Shown here one piece after another: positions 12,162 to 23,899 of a DNA stretch of 56,414 nucleotides. Positions within the stretch are counted from its first letter, which is position 1; every line of letters starts with the position of its first letter. Made by a program: the position numbers and the translations under genes. The notes under the pieces are model-generated. The model was not told the origin of the DNA. It did not search any database and saw only the letters and a program-made list of their open reading frames with translations. The stretch spans positions 1 to 56,414 of the forward strand of contig NXFV01000936.1 in assembly GCA_002803225.1 (NCBI GenBank). The letters are read 5' to 3'. The stretch comes from Gamarada debralockiae (taxonomy: Eukaryota; Ascomycota; Leotiomycetes; Helotiales; Hyphodiscaceae).

Positions 12162-12947
12162 ATGGCGCTCCATCCACCACAAGACGGCTCAAAGCTAATC
12201 TGTTCGTGCCCCTCATCACCCCACCTCTCCCCTCCCAGGACCGCTCACTGACCGTCAATCTATACAGTCGCGCCCGCAAACGACAAAACAAACTCCCAAG
12301 CAGACCAATACACAAAAGGCTCCCTCACCCGCTCCCAACTCTCCTCAGAACCCTTCACCCAATTCCACACCTGGTTCACGCACGCCCAAGCCAACGGTGT
12401 GTACCAACCCGAAACCGTCTGTCTCTCTACCGCTTCCCTCCCTTCCGGTCGCGTATCAGCGCGTATGGTATACCTCAAAGAACTCGACACCAAGGGTTTT
12501 GTTATCTACTCGAATTTTGGAACGAGTAGGAAGAGTAAGGATTTAGAGGGCAATAGATGGGCGAGTCTTACGTTCTGGTGGAGGGAATTGGAACGGCAAG
12601 TGAGGGTCGAGGGCATGTGTGAGAGGATGAGTAGTGAGGAGAGTCAGAAATATTTTGATACACGGATTAGGGGGAGTAGAGTTGGTGCTTGGGCAAGTAG
12701 GCAGAGTGAGGTTATTCAGGATCGGGGAGTGCTGGAGGGCTGGGTGCGGGAGGTGGAGAAGAAGTTTGAGGGCGAGGAGAAGATTCCGGTTCCGGAGTTT
12801 TGGGGCGGGTTGAGGGTTAAGCCTGTGATGGTGGAGTTTTGGCAGGGCAGGGAGAGTAGATTGCATGATCGCTTTGTGTATACGAAGACCGAGGGTGGAG
12901 GTGAGGGAATGGAGGCAGAGTGGAAGATTGAGAGGGTTAGTCCATAG
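12162..12947 (+). CDS. PDX3: Pyridoxamine 5'-phosphate oxidase
   Basis: FMN enzyme that oxidises pyridoxamine or pyridoxine 5'-phosphate to pyridoxal 5'-phosphate (vitamin B6 salvage and synthesis), in the cytosol. Exons 12162-12201 and 12268-12947 with a 66-bp GT-AG intron give 239 aa, in the range of fungal Pdx3. Seen are KLIFAPAN across the splice, YTKGSLTRSQL, FHTWFTHAQANG, PETVCLSTASLPSGRVSARM (flavin-binding fold), WRELERQVRVEG, ARG-rich RGSRVGAWAS, and the C-terminal EFWQGRESRLHDRFVY that binds FMN and substrate phosphate. The start was chosen because it restores the expected N-terminal segment through the intron. The second half has unusually purine-rich coding, but no lesion. Confidence 0.95.
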
Positions 12948-13093
12948 GGGATCACGGTGGAAACCGATCATGAGAAATGAAATTTTCGCCATGTGTATTA
13001 GATTCTGCCATCCAGCCTCAATATCCCCATCTTATACGGTCATTCCCACTCTCTCCTGTTGGGCCGGTGACTAAACTTCCTCAACCAATCCTT

Positions 13094-13515
13094 CTAAAAC
13101 CCCAGCCTGAGAATAACCAGTGTGAGGGATAGGGATACCACGACTACAAAAACATCTAGAACTTACTCTGCTCCATCGACATTCAAGTAGGAGCCGAACA
13201 GCTCGATATAAACTAGATCGAGATCCTCAAAGTCGACGTTGGGGTGTATCACGTGGTGATTCCTGGGATCGTTGCATTTCTTATTTCCGTCTGGGCCTTC
13301 GAAAGGGATTCTCGTTATGGAATCAGGATGGAATTCGAGGACTGAGGCTCGTACTGGGTATTTATGGGGCTTTCGGATGAAGAAATTGAGATATTGGAGG
13401 AGGGGTACAGATCTGTTAGGTCGCAGACGAGGTCGAGATAACGAGGCAAGTCAACAACTTTGTCAACAGCGCAGGCGTGTTTATGATGATTGAACTTCCA
13501 GTCCCTTCATCCTTT
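13094..13515 (-). pseudogene. Unidentified protein gene, 3' part with a frame break
   Basis: A coding-like reading on the minus strand that I cannot assign to a family. It reads DWKFNHHKHACAVDKVVD and on to LVCDLTDLYP in one frame (about 13515-13400), then in another frame NFFIRKPHKYPVRASVLEF and IPFEGPDGNKKCNDPR to YIELFGSYLNVDGAE. A good GTAAGT donor lies at about 13147 and an acceptor near 13104, after which the last exon gives ELGF and a stop at 13094-13096. The frame change near 13390 suggests a single-base break. The 5' part upstream of 13515 could not be followed. The polar, charged composition argues for a cytosolic protein. Confidence 0.4.
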
Positions 13516-14076
13516 GCAGTTGAATGTCAGCCTCTTGGCACCCAAGCTAGCGCGTGTACTGTACCCTACCGCTGATTATCGCCGTCTGGTTCAACAACGA
13601 TTACGACCTCTTCACCGCCATCCTACCTCTCACCACTTCGAATCTCAAACTCCTCAACGACTCTCTCGAACGACATGCTTGGACGGAGTTTGCGAAGCAA
13701 CGATTTGTCGTCAAAAACATGTGTTGCAAATGATCGACATCCACGTTCGCTTCAAGTTTCCACAACCAGACTGGCGGGGTTTGTCACTGCCCTTGGGATT
13801 TCCCCGCATCTCCACAATCTCTCCGAGAAAGTGAATCTTGGAATTTCGGTCCTGAAATGGTCGGCTAAATGAGGGGAAGGGGGAATACTTTCAAGATTTT
13901 ACAAATTCTTTGTCGGCAATGACGTCGGGCTGCCAGTGCTGTAACGGCTTCCTTTCATCGGATGATTACAAACGTATGTCAGTTTGGTGATAAATAGCTG
14001 GAGTCCCTGGAATATAGCTGCAAGTTAGTTGAGATCTTTGATTTTAAGCTTACTTCAATACCACTTCTACTCAAAT
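13516..14076. other. Intergenic, weak coding-like frame
   Basis: A plus-strand frame at about 13580-13735 (VWFNNDYDLFTAILPL onward) looks protein-like but is opened by a TAG and has no start, so it may be a chance frame or part of the broken gene downstream. Otherwise empty up to the start of the CBM52 gene. Confidence 0.3.
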
Positions 14077-16649
14077 ATGGCTCGACAATGGGTAGCAGGC
14101 TTGCTCCTTTGCGGCCTCCCATTCGCTCTACCAGGCTCTGACGAGGCTTTGCAGCCTTGCGGCGGGGCATTTTATTCCCCCTCCAAGGTACCAATTTCCA
14201 TGACTTTTTGCGAAGCAACGACTAATAGTAACAGTACACATGTTATGATGGCGACTTCTTGTGCCCAGTGTTGCACGGAGAACAAACGCTGCGATGTGGA
14301 CCAGATTGTTATTTGTCAGAGATGTACTCGTAGGTCGCCTCATCCCAACCCCAATGATTAGATACTTACGAGAGATTAGGTGTGGAAATGGCCACTTGAT
14401 TTATCCTCCAATTCCCAGTGCTTCTTCAACCTCACCCTCTGGTCCAGCAGCAACATGCACAAGCGAGGCAACGACTCTCCATTTGAGTTCTCCGCCATAT
14501 GAGAACTACTTCTACTCCGACTGTCATGCCGCCTCACAAGTTGTGGTCACTTCTCCAGAGCCTGACAGCAACCTGACGATTATCGGACCGAGACTAATCG
14601 TCGCTTGGCCTGCTGGGAACTCCGGAATTGCAACTTATTTTGAGCCAGAGAATGGAGTCAACGGCACGCTTGGCATTCAGCTGCTCAATTCAACGAGTGG
14701 CAAGCCTCTTGGACCTGTATACAATTCGATGAGCAGCAACGCAACTGTTGGAGTCAGCACTCTGCTTGAATTCAACAGCTCAGCAGTTCTCTCCGTAGCA
14801 ATTCTGGGAAGCATTCGCACGATTCGAGACTTCGTTGAAGGACCGAGTTTGCTTCGCGATGATATCCAAAGCGCCATCAAGTACTCCAACATTACTGGTG
14901 GAGTTGAATTGAGTCGTCTTTGGCTTGATAACGTTACGACGACGACTATCTCTTTCACTAGCCCGAATCAAACGATTCAGGTCGACAACACGACATTGAA
15001 GTTTGAAGCCGGACCCTACACCTTCAATGCCTCTTTCGACTACCCTCAATTGACGCAATTGAGCTCTGAAGAGGTGCTCAATCCTCAGTCTACGGATCTG
15101 ATCACGCAGTCCCCGATACAGACCACCTCGCTCTCATTTTTATCTTATACAACGAAGCTTACTGCTGGTGCTTGGAGATTCCTGACGTATTTTGGACGAG
15201 ATTCCATGATTTCTGCATTGTTGCTCGAACGAGTTTTAAGTGAGGGCAAAGGAGGGGCAATTGAAGCAGTGATTGCCGGAGTTTTGGAAAGAATCAACAT
15301 GACTGATGGCTCAGTCTGTCATGAAGAGACCATTGGGTATGAAACCACACTTCCTGATGGCTGAGTAAGATTCCGTCACTGACTCTCCAGTGATTATGCT
15401 ACTTGGTCTAATCTTCAGAACAATATCACGAGCACTACTCCTATTTGCTCTTACATCATGGTACACCCCCCAGATATATATGCAAAACTCAGCTGACACT
15501 AAGCAGATTGATTCGGATTACTATTTGCCAGTCTTGATGGATAGATATTTCGTCCAAAATGCGAACGGCTCCTCACGCGCGTCCGATTTCCTCGGCACAA
15601 TGACCAGCATCTTCCCCTCAAACTCAAACCTCACCTACAAACAACTCGCCCAAATAAATGCGAATAAGATCGTTTCTCTCGCAGCACCATTCGCCGCACC
15701 GGGCAACCAGACAATCGATAACCTGATGCATCTCAAAGACGGTCAAATCGTGGGTCAATGGCGAGACAGTACCTACGGAATTGGCGGCGGACGAATCCCA
15801 TTCGACGTCAACACCGGATTGGCACCAGCCGCACTCCGTTCTATCGCCTCTCTCTCGTCGGCAGGGATTTTGGACTGCAATGCGAGTCTCGTGAACTCCT
15901 ACGCGCAAGTATGGGAAGATTCCACGCTTCAATTTTTCGAAGTCAACATCCCTCTTTCTAACGCCACTTCACTCCTCCAACACTATGTCAACGAATCCGG
16001 AATCGCAGGCTTAGACTCTCAATCCACTTCCCTTGGTGGAGACGTCACATTCTACGCCCTTTCTCTTGACGGCAATAACAATCTCTCTCAAGTCCAGGTC
16101 ATGAACACCGATTCTTGCTTCAGGCATTTCTTGCTCAACACAACGAATCAAACTCAACTCACATCTCTCCTGAACTCCACGGCAAACAACATCCGTCTTA
16201 CGTTCCCCGCTGGCCTAATGACAGATGTCGGCATGGTCGTCGCCAACCCAGCATACGGCGGCAATCCCGTCTATGCGGCGAACTGGACGACATCCGCCTA
16301 CCACGGCACTGTCGTGTGGAGCTGGCCTTTGGCTATGATGGGCCGTGGACTCGAACTCCAGTTATCCCGCTGCAATTCGTCCTCTGTACCAGATTTCTGC
16401 TCCGATGCATCAGTGTATGGTAATGTTAAGAATGCTTATAATGTACTCTGGAATAGCATCGAAGCGAATTCGGCACATTTGAGCACGGAGGTCTGGTCTT
16501 GGACTTATGACTCCGGGGCAAAAAAGTTTGATTACATTGACCTAGGGGCCTTGCCGCCACCACCGGGAAGTAGTCCTACTGAGAGCGATATTGTGCAGCT
16601 TTGGAGTTTGACGTTTTTGGCTGTTACAAGGGATGAGGGTTTGAAATGA
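14077..16649 (+). CDS. Secreted six-hairpin glycosidase-like protein with N-terminal CBM52
   Basis: Predicted secreted glycan-active protein of 791 aa. Exons 14077-14187, 14235-14329, 14380-15336, 15391-15460 and 15507-16649, with four GT-AG introns of 46-54 bp, all closing in frame. Residues 1-20 form a signal peptide (MARQWVAGLLLCGLPFALPG). Residues 27-72 form a cysteine-rich carbohydrate-binding module of the CBM52 kind (PCGGAFYSPSK joined over intron 1 to YTCYDGDFLCPVL, then LRCGPDCYLSEMYSC); one member, from fission yeast Eng1, binds beta-1,3-glucan. The rest resembles the (alpha/alpha)6 six-hairpin fold annotated as glycogen-debranching-like: YFGRDSMISALLLERVL, then CHEETIGDYATW across intron 3, and WSWPLAMMGRGLELQLSRC near the C-terminus. 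Many Asn-X-Ser/Thr sites fit secretion. Substrate is unknown; the CBM suggests a fungal or other cell-wall glucan. An ATG at 14261 lies in a wrong frame over intron 2 and is not the start. Confidence 0.85.
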
Positions 16650-18695
16650 AAAGTCTTGGGAAAATGATCGAGAAAAGTCCACGACTAATTTTTTTCAACA
16701 TGAGAAAGTTTACCGGCTACTCGCAAATATTTCTAAATCTTTGAGCGGTAACAGTGAACGCGAGAATGATGCGAGTGTGCCGCTTCTCTAAGTACGTCAA
16801 CGTAAACCGTATCAACTCAGCCTGAAAAAGCTTTTATATATCTGTATCGTCTCCGAGGAACAGGAGAATAAAGTTATCTCTTTATCCTCTAAGGTTTGAC
16901 CAGCCTTTATGAAATCAGTCACGTTATTTGGGCAACAATTTAGAATCCCTTCAAAACCTGTTAGTAATCGAAGATGAAAAAGCGAATGCAGGAATCCATC
17001 CTAGTTTCTGAAGGCGTTCAGGGTCAACAGTTGACTGAACAAATTGAAAGTATCCTGCGAAGTCGACCGGACGAACGGGTTGGTGATAGGAGGCTGCAGG
17101 AGGCTGTTTCAGTCGATAAGTAGAAGATGTTCGGAACGGTGGTACAGGCGTCATATAGCTCGGCTCTAGGCTGTAAACCCCGAAAAGGTCGGTGAGAGGG
17201 CGTTGCGGGAGAGAGATCGAACGGGCAACTACCGTTGGGATGCATGTCTCTTGCAGATGGAATGTATAATACGAATTTATCCGGAATCTTATCCACGCTC
17301 CAGCGAACGGATGCCACTGAAGCGCTTATTAAAGATGGGGAATTTGGGCTGAGGAATAACAGCCGCATGAGACAGGATTCGTGAATTCTGATAGGCGTTT
17401 ACCTCGGGTGAATTATTCACGCAATATAAGACAAAGACCCCTTGACTCTAATAGTAGCCACATCTTGATCTTCCTGCCGTCACCATCAGCCAGCCACGTC
17501 CTACTGTACCATTTACATCTTCCTCAATTCAATCGGCCCCACTTGAAGTTTCAATATTCCACTTTGAGTTTAATTTTACGGAGTTGGAGATTTTTAAAAC
17601 TCACATTTGAGACATACAGTGCGCCATAATGGCAAGATCAGAAGGCGGACCAATGAAAATGCTGTAGCCTTTTTGGCCGGAATATCTTTCGGATGAACGA
17701 TCGAATTTAAGTTTTGGCTACTAGAGATGTGAAGCAAACCATCTCTGAAAGCGTCAGCTCCCGCACTGATTCAAGGTCGGGTCCGGGGTGGCTGAAACTT
17801 TCTAGAGAACCTTGCTCGCCTGGAATTTTCTGTCAAATAAAATCCTCTGGCGTATAGAAATGACTAAATCGTGTACGACACAACGTTAAAGATGTAATTG
17901 GTGAAGCTATTGAACGGGACGGTACGAAAAATGCTACATGTAGTACTGTGCCTCAACAACTGGTAGCTAACCGTAAGCATACTTTTTCTTCAGCAAGCCA
18001 AGCTGGCAGGGTCATTGGAATAAGGTTCATTAGTCGACAAGGAAGCTCTACGGTCCTTCCATATTAGTCGATCTACAGCGGGGACTAATAATCTTGCGGG
18101 GGACGAGGCCCCTGTGGAGTATGATTTGATTCGTGGGATAAAGCCTTCCCCCCACGACATTTCAGGCAGTTTTCGCTTGAACCACTACGCCGGAAGATCC
18201 CCGGGATAGGCGAGCCGCGCCAGAGATTCCTACTGTATGCATGGGCTCTCTTAAGTATCTTCCTTGACAACTCCTCGCGACCACTTGCCAGATGGCGTTG
18301 AGCGAGGGTGCCGTGTACGGAATGTGTCTTTCCCTCCTAAAGTTAGGATGCTGGCTCTCCCAGATCGCGTGTAAGGTCTCGGAACATGTGCGCCATATCG
18401 GTAGACTCCCATTTCTGGGATACGATATTTTCCGGCCACCATGTGTGTGTCAGGCACAGACAAGGTATTAAATTGACTTCACGGAGGTTTGTTTCTATTA
18501 AAGAGTTTCGTTGCCGACTGTAACAAATGCCATAGGAGTAGAACAAGGGCTCATATTCTTTCAGTCTGTCTTCACTCTCTCAAGAAGCAGCAACTTCACG
18601 TCAGAAATGTATTGACGCAATATAAAGGCTCTCTGTGGGAAACTGTGGATCTTCATTTTTCAGTCTCGCCAATCTCGATTACGTTCACGGTCAAA
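16650..18695. other. Two-kilobase intergenic region
   Basis: No gene I can defend. A minus-strand ATG frame at 16951-17154 and a longer minus frame at 17024-17368 overlap and have no domain. The 3' end holds the promoter of the SAT4 gene. Confidence 0.4.
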
Positions 18696-20236
18696 ATGGC
18701 TACCACGACTGGCCCCGTGTACAAGGGCCAACAGACGGCCATGATCGTTGTTTCTGTGACTATGACTTTTTTTGGAGGTAGGGTCACTTGGAGTTGTTCC
18801 CTTTAACAAATCGCATGCTGAATCGTAGTGTTGTCACTATAGCACTATCAGTTATTCTACGAGTTATCGGGAGATGTATATTTGTCCAGAAATTGGGAGC
18901 TGATGACTGGTGGATGGTTGTGGGAATGGTATTCCTATCTCAGGAATAGTTCTTCAAACGTCAATAGCTGACTCGCATAGATGCTAACATTTGGTTATCT
19001 CTTCGAGATTTTGTACGGACTACGCTTTGGAATTGGACTTCATACATACGATGACTCTCTACCAAATATGATCCAGTTGTTGAAGGTACTTATATCCTCG
19101 GTTCATCGCATTTCGCACAAGATTCTAAACTTAACACTGATCTCTTTTCAGATCATATATGCAATTCAATTGACATATAACAGTGTCATTGCCGCAATCA
19201 AAATTTCTATCGTTACCTTTTATTTGAGACTAGGTGTGTGGAGGACATACTTAATCAGAATTATTCATACCCACAGTGCTAATATATTAGTTTAACAGCG
19301 ACCGTCGACAGGACACTTCGCCTGGCATCATGGGCCACTATAATTTTTATCGGCTTATTCTGGGTCAGCACTCAAACAGCATCACTACTCCAGTGCCTGC
19401 CTATTCAAGGGAACTGGGATCTTACTGGAGCAACGAAGAAGAAATGTTTCGATACCGAGGTTTACTTCTATGGTGCGTGTCTTTGAATACCATTTAAAGG
19501 GGCTAGGAAATGCTGATTTGAATACAAAGTTATTGCCGTTGTCAATATCTTAGTCGATCTATGGATTTTGGTAATGCCCCTCAAAACCCTCAAGAACATC
19601 AAGCGGCCTCGAAGGGATAAGGTCGTTCTCTTCATAGTGTTTGGCATTGGTGGATTTTCCTGCATTTCAAGGTTCGTTTAGACATTTGCCTTTTTTTCCT
19701 GGTATTTCTGGTACAGAGTAGTCTGGCTAATAAATGGCTCTGCATAAAAAGCATGATCCGGCTGTATACAATCAAAGTTTTTGCGACATCCAAGGATCCA
19801 TTCTACGACGGCGTTCCAATCAATATATGGTCAATGATCGAAATCAACGTTGCAATTATCTGCGCGTCTGTTCCAGGCAAGTATTTCCTTTTCAGCCCCC
19901 GCTCTGGATTGCTTGTTAACCTGCAGTCTAGCCATGAAACCACTCTTCACGAAATCTGCCAGAGACCGCGTCATAAACTCGAAGAACAGTCCCACGGGTC
20001 CCACAGCATTTGGTTCCCGATACGGTCATCAGATGATTCCTCTCAGCGGCCACGACAAGACTAAGCCCAAACCCACTTACAATGCCCAGGCTACTGGCAA
20101 TCACCGAGTTGGGAGCGAGGAACATATTATTTCTCATAAAGGCGATGTCATTGAGTATGAAAGGGAGTTCACTGTTGAGGAGTCGTATATTGGAACACCT
20201 CCAGAGGAGATTGTAGAGCAACAGCACAAGCCTTGA
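18696..20236 (+). CDS. SAT4-type rhodopsin-like 7-TM integral membrane protein
   Basis: Member of the large fungal SAT4/rhodopsin-domain family (PTH11-like membrane proteins of mostly unknown ligand; some are tied to secondary metabolism or host sensing). Eight exons: 18696-18777, 18843-18928, 18981-19085, 19152-19233, 19299-19472, 19530-19671, 19752-19876 and 19932-20236, giving 366 aa in one frame. About seven hydrophobic helices are visible: MIVVSVTMTFF; ALSVILRVIG followed by the diagnostic GADDWWMVVGM; LTFGYLFEILYGL; YNSVIAAIKISIVTFYLRL; WATIIFIGLFWVSTQ; VIAVVNILVDLWILVMPLKT; and INIWSMIEINVAIICASVP. The extracellular CLPIQGNWD and KKKCFDTEVYF cysteines and the cytosolic KNIKRPRRDK loop match the family. 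The charged tail after residue 265 is cytosolic. The last intron (19877-19931) uses GC-AG with an otherwise perfect CAG|GCAAGT donor. A TRI12 transporter and a P450 follow. Confidence 0.9.
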
Positions 20237-21239
20237 ACGCGTAATTGGTTCAATTGACACAGGGTATACCTTATCTGGTGTAAGGATTTTGCTTGAAGCT
20301 TTTGTCACTGTATATGCGTGTCTAGCTTCTATCACTAGAAGTTAGTCTTTCATCGATGAAAATAGATAGGCTCAGCCAGCTTTCGCAGTCCTGAATTTCA
20401 AAAGTTCAGTCACCAATCGCTACCAATAAGAGCTATAGGACCACAACTATGAAAGCAGGTTCTACAAGATGATTGAAACAGCACCACCATCGATGGAAAG
20501 GATTCCCTTATTTCACTGTGACGACTTGGTAATATCTCACACATTTATCCATCCTCTTCAGACCGCTCATTTCCTAATTGAGGTTTCGGGGCAAACTCAA
20601 AGTGGCATGGGCGGCAGCAGAATAATATTTACTTTTGCTTGGCTCTGGAAAAACTATTGATTCTAGAAGCTTACCTGGAAGGTTTGCAACGGTTCTAGTG
20701 TTGAATGTGCCGTGGAGATGGGTCACTGACGCTGAGCGGTGTGTTCCGAATAGTGGAAATCTCCTATACGGCCGCCGTGTTGTGGAAGTACACTCAACTT
20801 GGAATCCTTGATTTCCCAGAACTCCAAATTTCGGTTGACATCAAGAGGTGAACTGCCGGACTTGAGGTTCTTCCAATCTCATGCCCCTAGCCGAAACGTA
20901 ACAGCCTACAAATTTGGGGCCAAGGGTGCATAGCCCTCATGGGTAACCCCTGCAAATCGCGCTACGTGAACATGGGGCTTAGCCTCCTTTCGGAAAAACC
21001 CCAACACTAAAACATGCTGATGAATTGCTGATATGCGAAACCCATGCCGACTGCAGAAATAATATAAATCTCTGGATAAGAGCTCCTGGTCCATAAACTT
21101 CCGATGCCAGATTCCTCTTTCTACTATTCGTCTTCCTTTGTCCCTCTTCAACCGAGCCCGGAGTTCCTTAAAGGGCTGTTCAAATCCCACACGACACAGC
21201 TGATAGAGAGTTTGTCTGAGATTCAGTACCATTAGTACA
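20237..21239. other. Intergenic between SAT4 and TRI12 genes
   Basis: No supported gene. It holds the SAT4 3' region and the promoter and 5' leader of the TRI12-type transporter. Short frames on both strands have no domain. Confidence 0.4.
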
Positions 21240-23382
21240 ATGGAGGAGAAATCAGACATAATTCTGCCAATCACAAAGATGTCCGAGACTCTGGACGTCG
21301 ATGTTGTGCCTCCTTCGCCGGACTATTCTGAGCAACCTATTGATTCCGCACTTGATGATGACATGCACATTGACTTGGGATGGAGATCTTGGCTCGTTGT
21401 ATTTGTAACATGCTTTGCGTATGTCTTCCCCCAACCACCTATCTATTGCTAGGTTTTCTTTCTGTTTGAGTATGTTGGTGCCATTTGTAGAACCAAGGGG
21501 TGGAGTTTTGCCGGTCCAGGGAAGCTAGCTGACTTTCTGTAAACTCTAGAATAATGGACCAGGTTTTTATCGTCGTGGCAGCTGGCAGTGTTATTGGATT
21601 TATAATACCATCTTTCTTAAAAGATGCTTCGATTGCTGGGTGGATCATTCAGGTATGTACTTCTCATGCCCCAACATCTGATAGTGCATTACTAACCTAC
21701 GCAGGGCCCACTACTCATGCAATCCGTGCTCTCACCAATCATCGGCCGTCTTTCTGACGTGGTGGACCGAAAATGGCTCTCATCGATCCCCCCATTAATC
21801 GCATTTGCAGGAGCGGTTATCTCAGCGAAAGCACAATCTATGACGACTTTGATTGGGGGCGGTATTCTCATTGGAGTTACATTAAGCACGATCGGCATCG
21901 TACAAGCCATTCCGGCCGAGGTTCTGCCTATGAAATTTCGTCCCCTTGCAAATGGGTTTGCATTCGTAGCTGGCTCTCTAGGTGGACTGATTGGTGTTTT
22001 AGGAGCTGGAGCTCTTACCAACGCTGAGACAGAAGGCTGGCGCAATATCTTCTGGATGCAAGCCGCATTCCACTTAGCGTCCTCAGTCGGCTTGATTGCA
22101 TTCTATCACCCCAAGCGGACTGCAGGCCACCCAAAGATGTCAGTCAGTAGCATCGTCTGGGCCTGCGACCCCATCGGATCTATCCTATTTATGAGCAGTG
22201 CTACTCTCATTCTGCTTGGCTTGGACTGGGCAGGTGGAACCTACGCATGGAGTGACCCGCATGTTGCAGCACCATTGAGCATCGGTCTTGGGCTTCTAGT
22301 TGCGTTCTGCTTGTATGAATGGAAAGGGCGATCAGATGGTCTAGTGGCGCATGTATTTTTCAAGGACAGTCCGAACTTCGCTCTCTCGGTCTTCGCTTTC
22401 GCTGTTGAAGGGTAAGTTTATCAGCCATTTTGTCGTGGAATTTGGCTCATCTTTTACCACAGATGGATCTTCTACAGCGCTGTGAACAGTGTCACTACTT
22501 TGATCGTCAGAAACCTTGGCTTCCAGACGAACTCTTGGAAGATCTCTATCCGACAACTCAGCTTCAACTTGGTTAACATCTTTGCCTCAATACCCATCAC
22601 GTAGGATCCCTTGCAACAAAACAATCTGAGATGCTGACAGGAATTAGATGGTACGCCACGAAATACAAAGATATGAAGATGCCACTCCTTGTGACATTCA
22701 CCCTCTTCCTTATTGTGTAGGTTGCACTACACACCAAACTCTTTTCCCAAACTGACCTAGATCTAGCTCCATTTGCTACGCCACAATTACTCCTAGCATG
22801 AACCACGCTCAAATTGGTTATAATGTCATCTGTATGGAATTTGTCCTTTTATTTCGTGACGTATGCTGACAGTCCCTCTCAGCTGGAATCGGCCAAGCTG
22901 GTCCCTTGACCCTTCTCGTAGCTCTTGTCCAATTTACTGCGCCTCATAAATACCTCTCAACCGCAACCGGCCTGGCATTCTCCGCCCGCGCTATCGGCGG
23001 TGCATTCGGTTCCGCTGTGCTCGACGTTATCATCAACAATAAGCTCGCTTCAACCTATGCTTCAAAAGTTGGAGCTGCTGCTGTTGAAGCTGGCCTCCCA
23101 TCGTCTTCTGTGGGACTTCTCTTGACTGCCCTAGCTGCCGGAAATGCTACGGCTCTGGCAGAGCTCCCGGGGACTAATGCCAATGTTCTTCCCGCTGCAA
23201 TGGATGCCAGTCATTCGGCGTACGCAAAGGCGTATAATCTTGCCTGGGTGTCGATTATACCATTCATTGTGCTGGCAATTGTGTGTGTGGCATGCTTGAA
23301 GGGTGTCAAGGAGTTGATGACTGAGAGGGTTGATGCTACTGTTGAGAACGTGCCCATGGTCATCGACGAGAAGAGGGTCTAA
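21240..23382 (+). CDS. MFS transporter, TRI12 (trichothecene efflux pump-like) family
   Basis: Plasma-membrane major facilitator of the TRI12-type group (14 predicted helices), which exports small molecules or siderophore-like compounds; the name reflects family likeness, not proof of substrate. Exons 21240-21418, 21550-21652, 21705-22411, 22463-22600, 22648-22716, 22767-22831 and 22883-23382 give 586 aa, the usual length. Seen are an acidic N-terminus, GWRSWLVVFVTCFA entering helix 1, IIGRLSDVVDRKW (the MFS loop 2-3 motif), EVLPMKFRPLANGFAF, a GWRNIFWMQAAFHL segment, LILLGLDWAGGTYAWSDP typical of TRI12 proteins, and GIGQAGPLTLLVALVQF with STATGLAFSARAIGGAFGSA near helices 11-12. Exon 6 could start at 22761 instead, adding two residues. 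It is tail-to-tail with a P450 (518 bp between stops). Joint work in one pathway is inference. Confidence 0.92.
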
Positions 23383-23899
23383 ACGGGGCCTCAGTGGTTC
23401 AGCGTTCAGGAAAATCCTCCTAGAGAGAGCACGATGAGTTGTGGATAGCCAAATCTGTTTCGGATCGCCCGGTTTTGCAGCATAGATGGTATCGAGTTTT
23501 AATGCCATTTTCCACCGTGAGGATTTATTCACTATCCATGTTTTGCCTAGAACCCAAAAACTCCTGGAGAGCCTTACTAATAATCCAAGGAAGCCCTCTT
23601 CAATCACCATTCTCCACTTTCGTGTTGTCATAGTCCAGCTTCCACTTCCCTCTATTAAGCAAAGAAAAAAAGTCCCAACAGCAGAACGCAATTGTCAGTT
23701 GGGGCGGTTTCGGGGCGAAATATCGTAGAATTCTTGACTAGCTAGATATCTAAGGAGCGTAAACAATCGAGGAGGGATACGCCCTTTATCCTAAAGGAAG
23801 AAGCAAATACAAGCTATACTCAATAGGACAGGTTCAACCAACAATCTGTTCCGAGATCCGGGTCTCTCACACTATTGAAAAGAATAATTAATAACTTTA
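23383..23899. other. Intergenic between convergent TRI12 and P450 genes
   Basis: Shared 3' region of two converging genes. Frames present on both strands have no domain. Confidence 0.4.

Noticed and set aside
13580..13735. Plus-strand frame beginning near VWFNNDYDLF
   Set aside because: Protein-like but opened by a stop, no ATG, no splice partner and no known family.
14261..14380. ATG-led start of a separate gene inside the CBM52 region
   Set aside because: The frame runs through an intron and out of the CBM52 frame; splicing restores the conserved cysteines.
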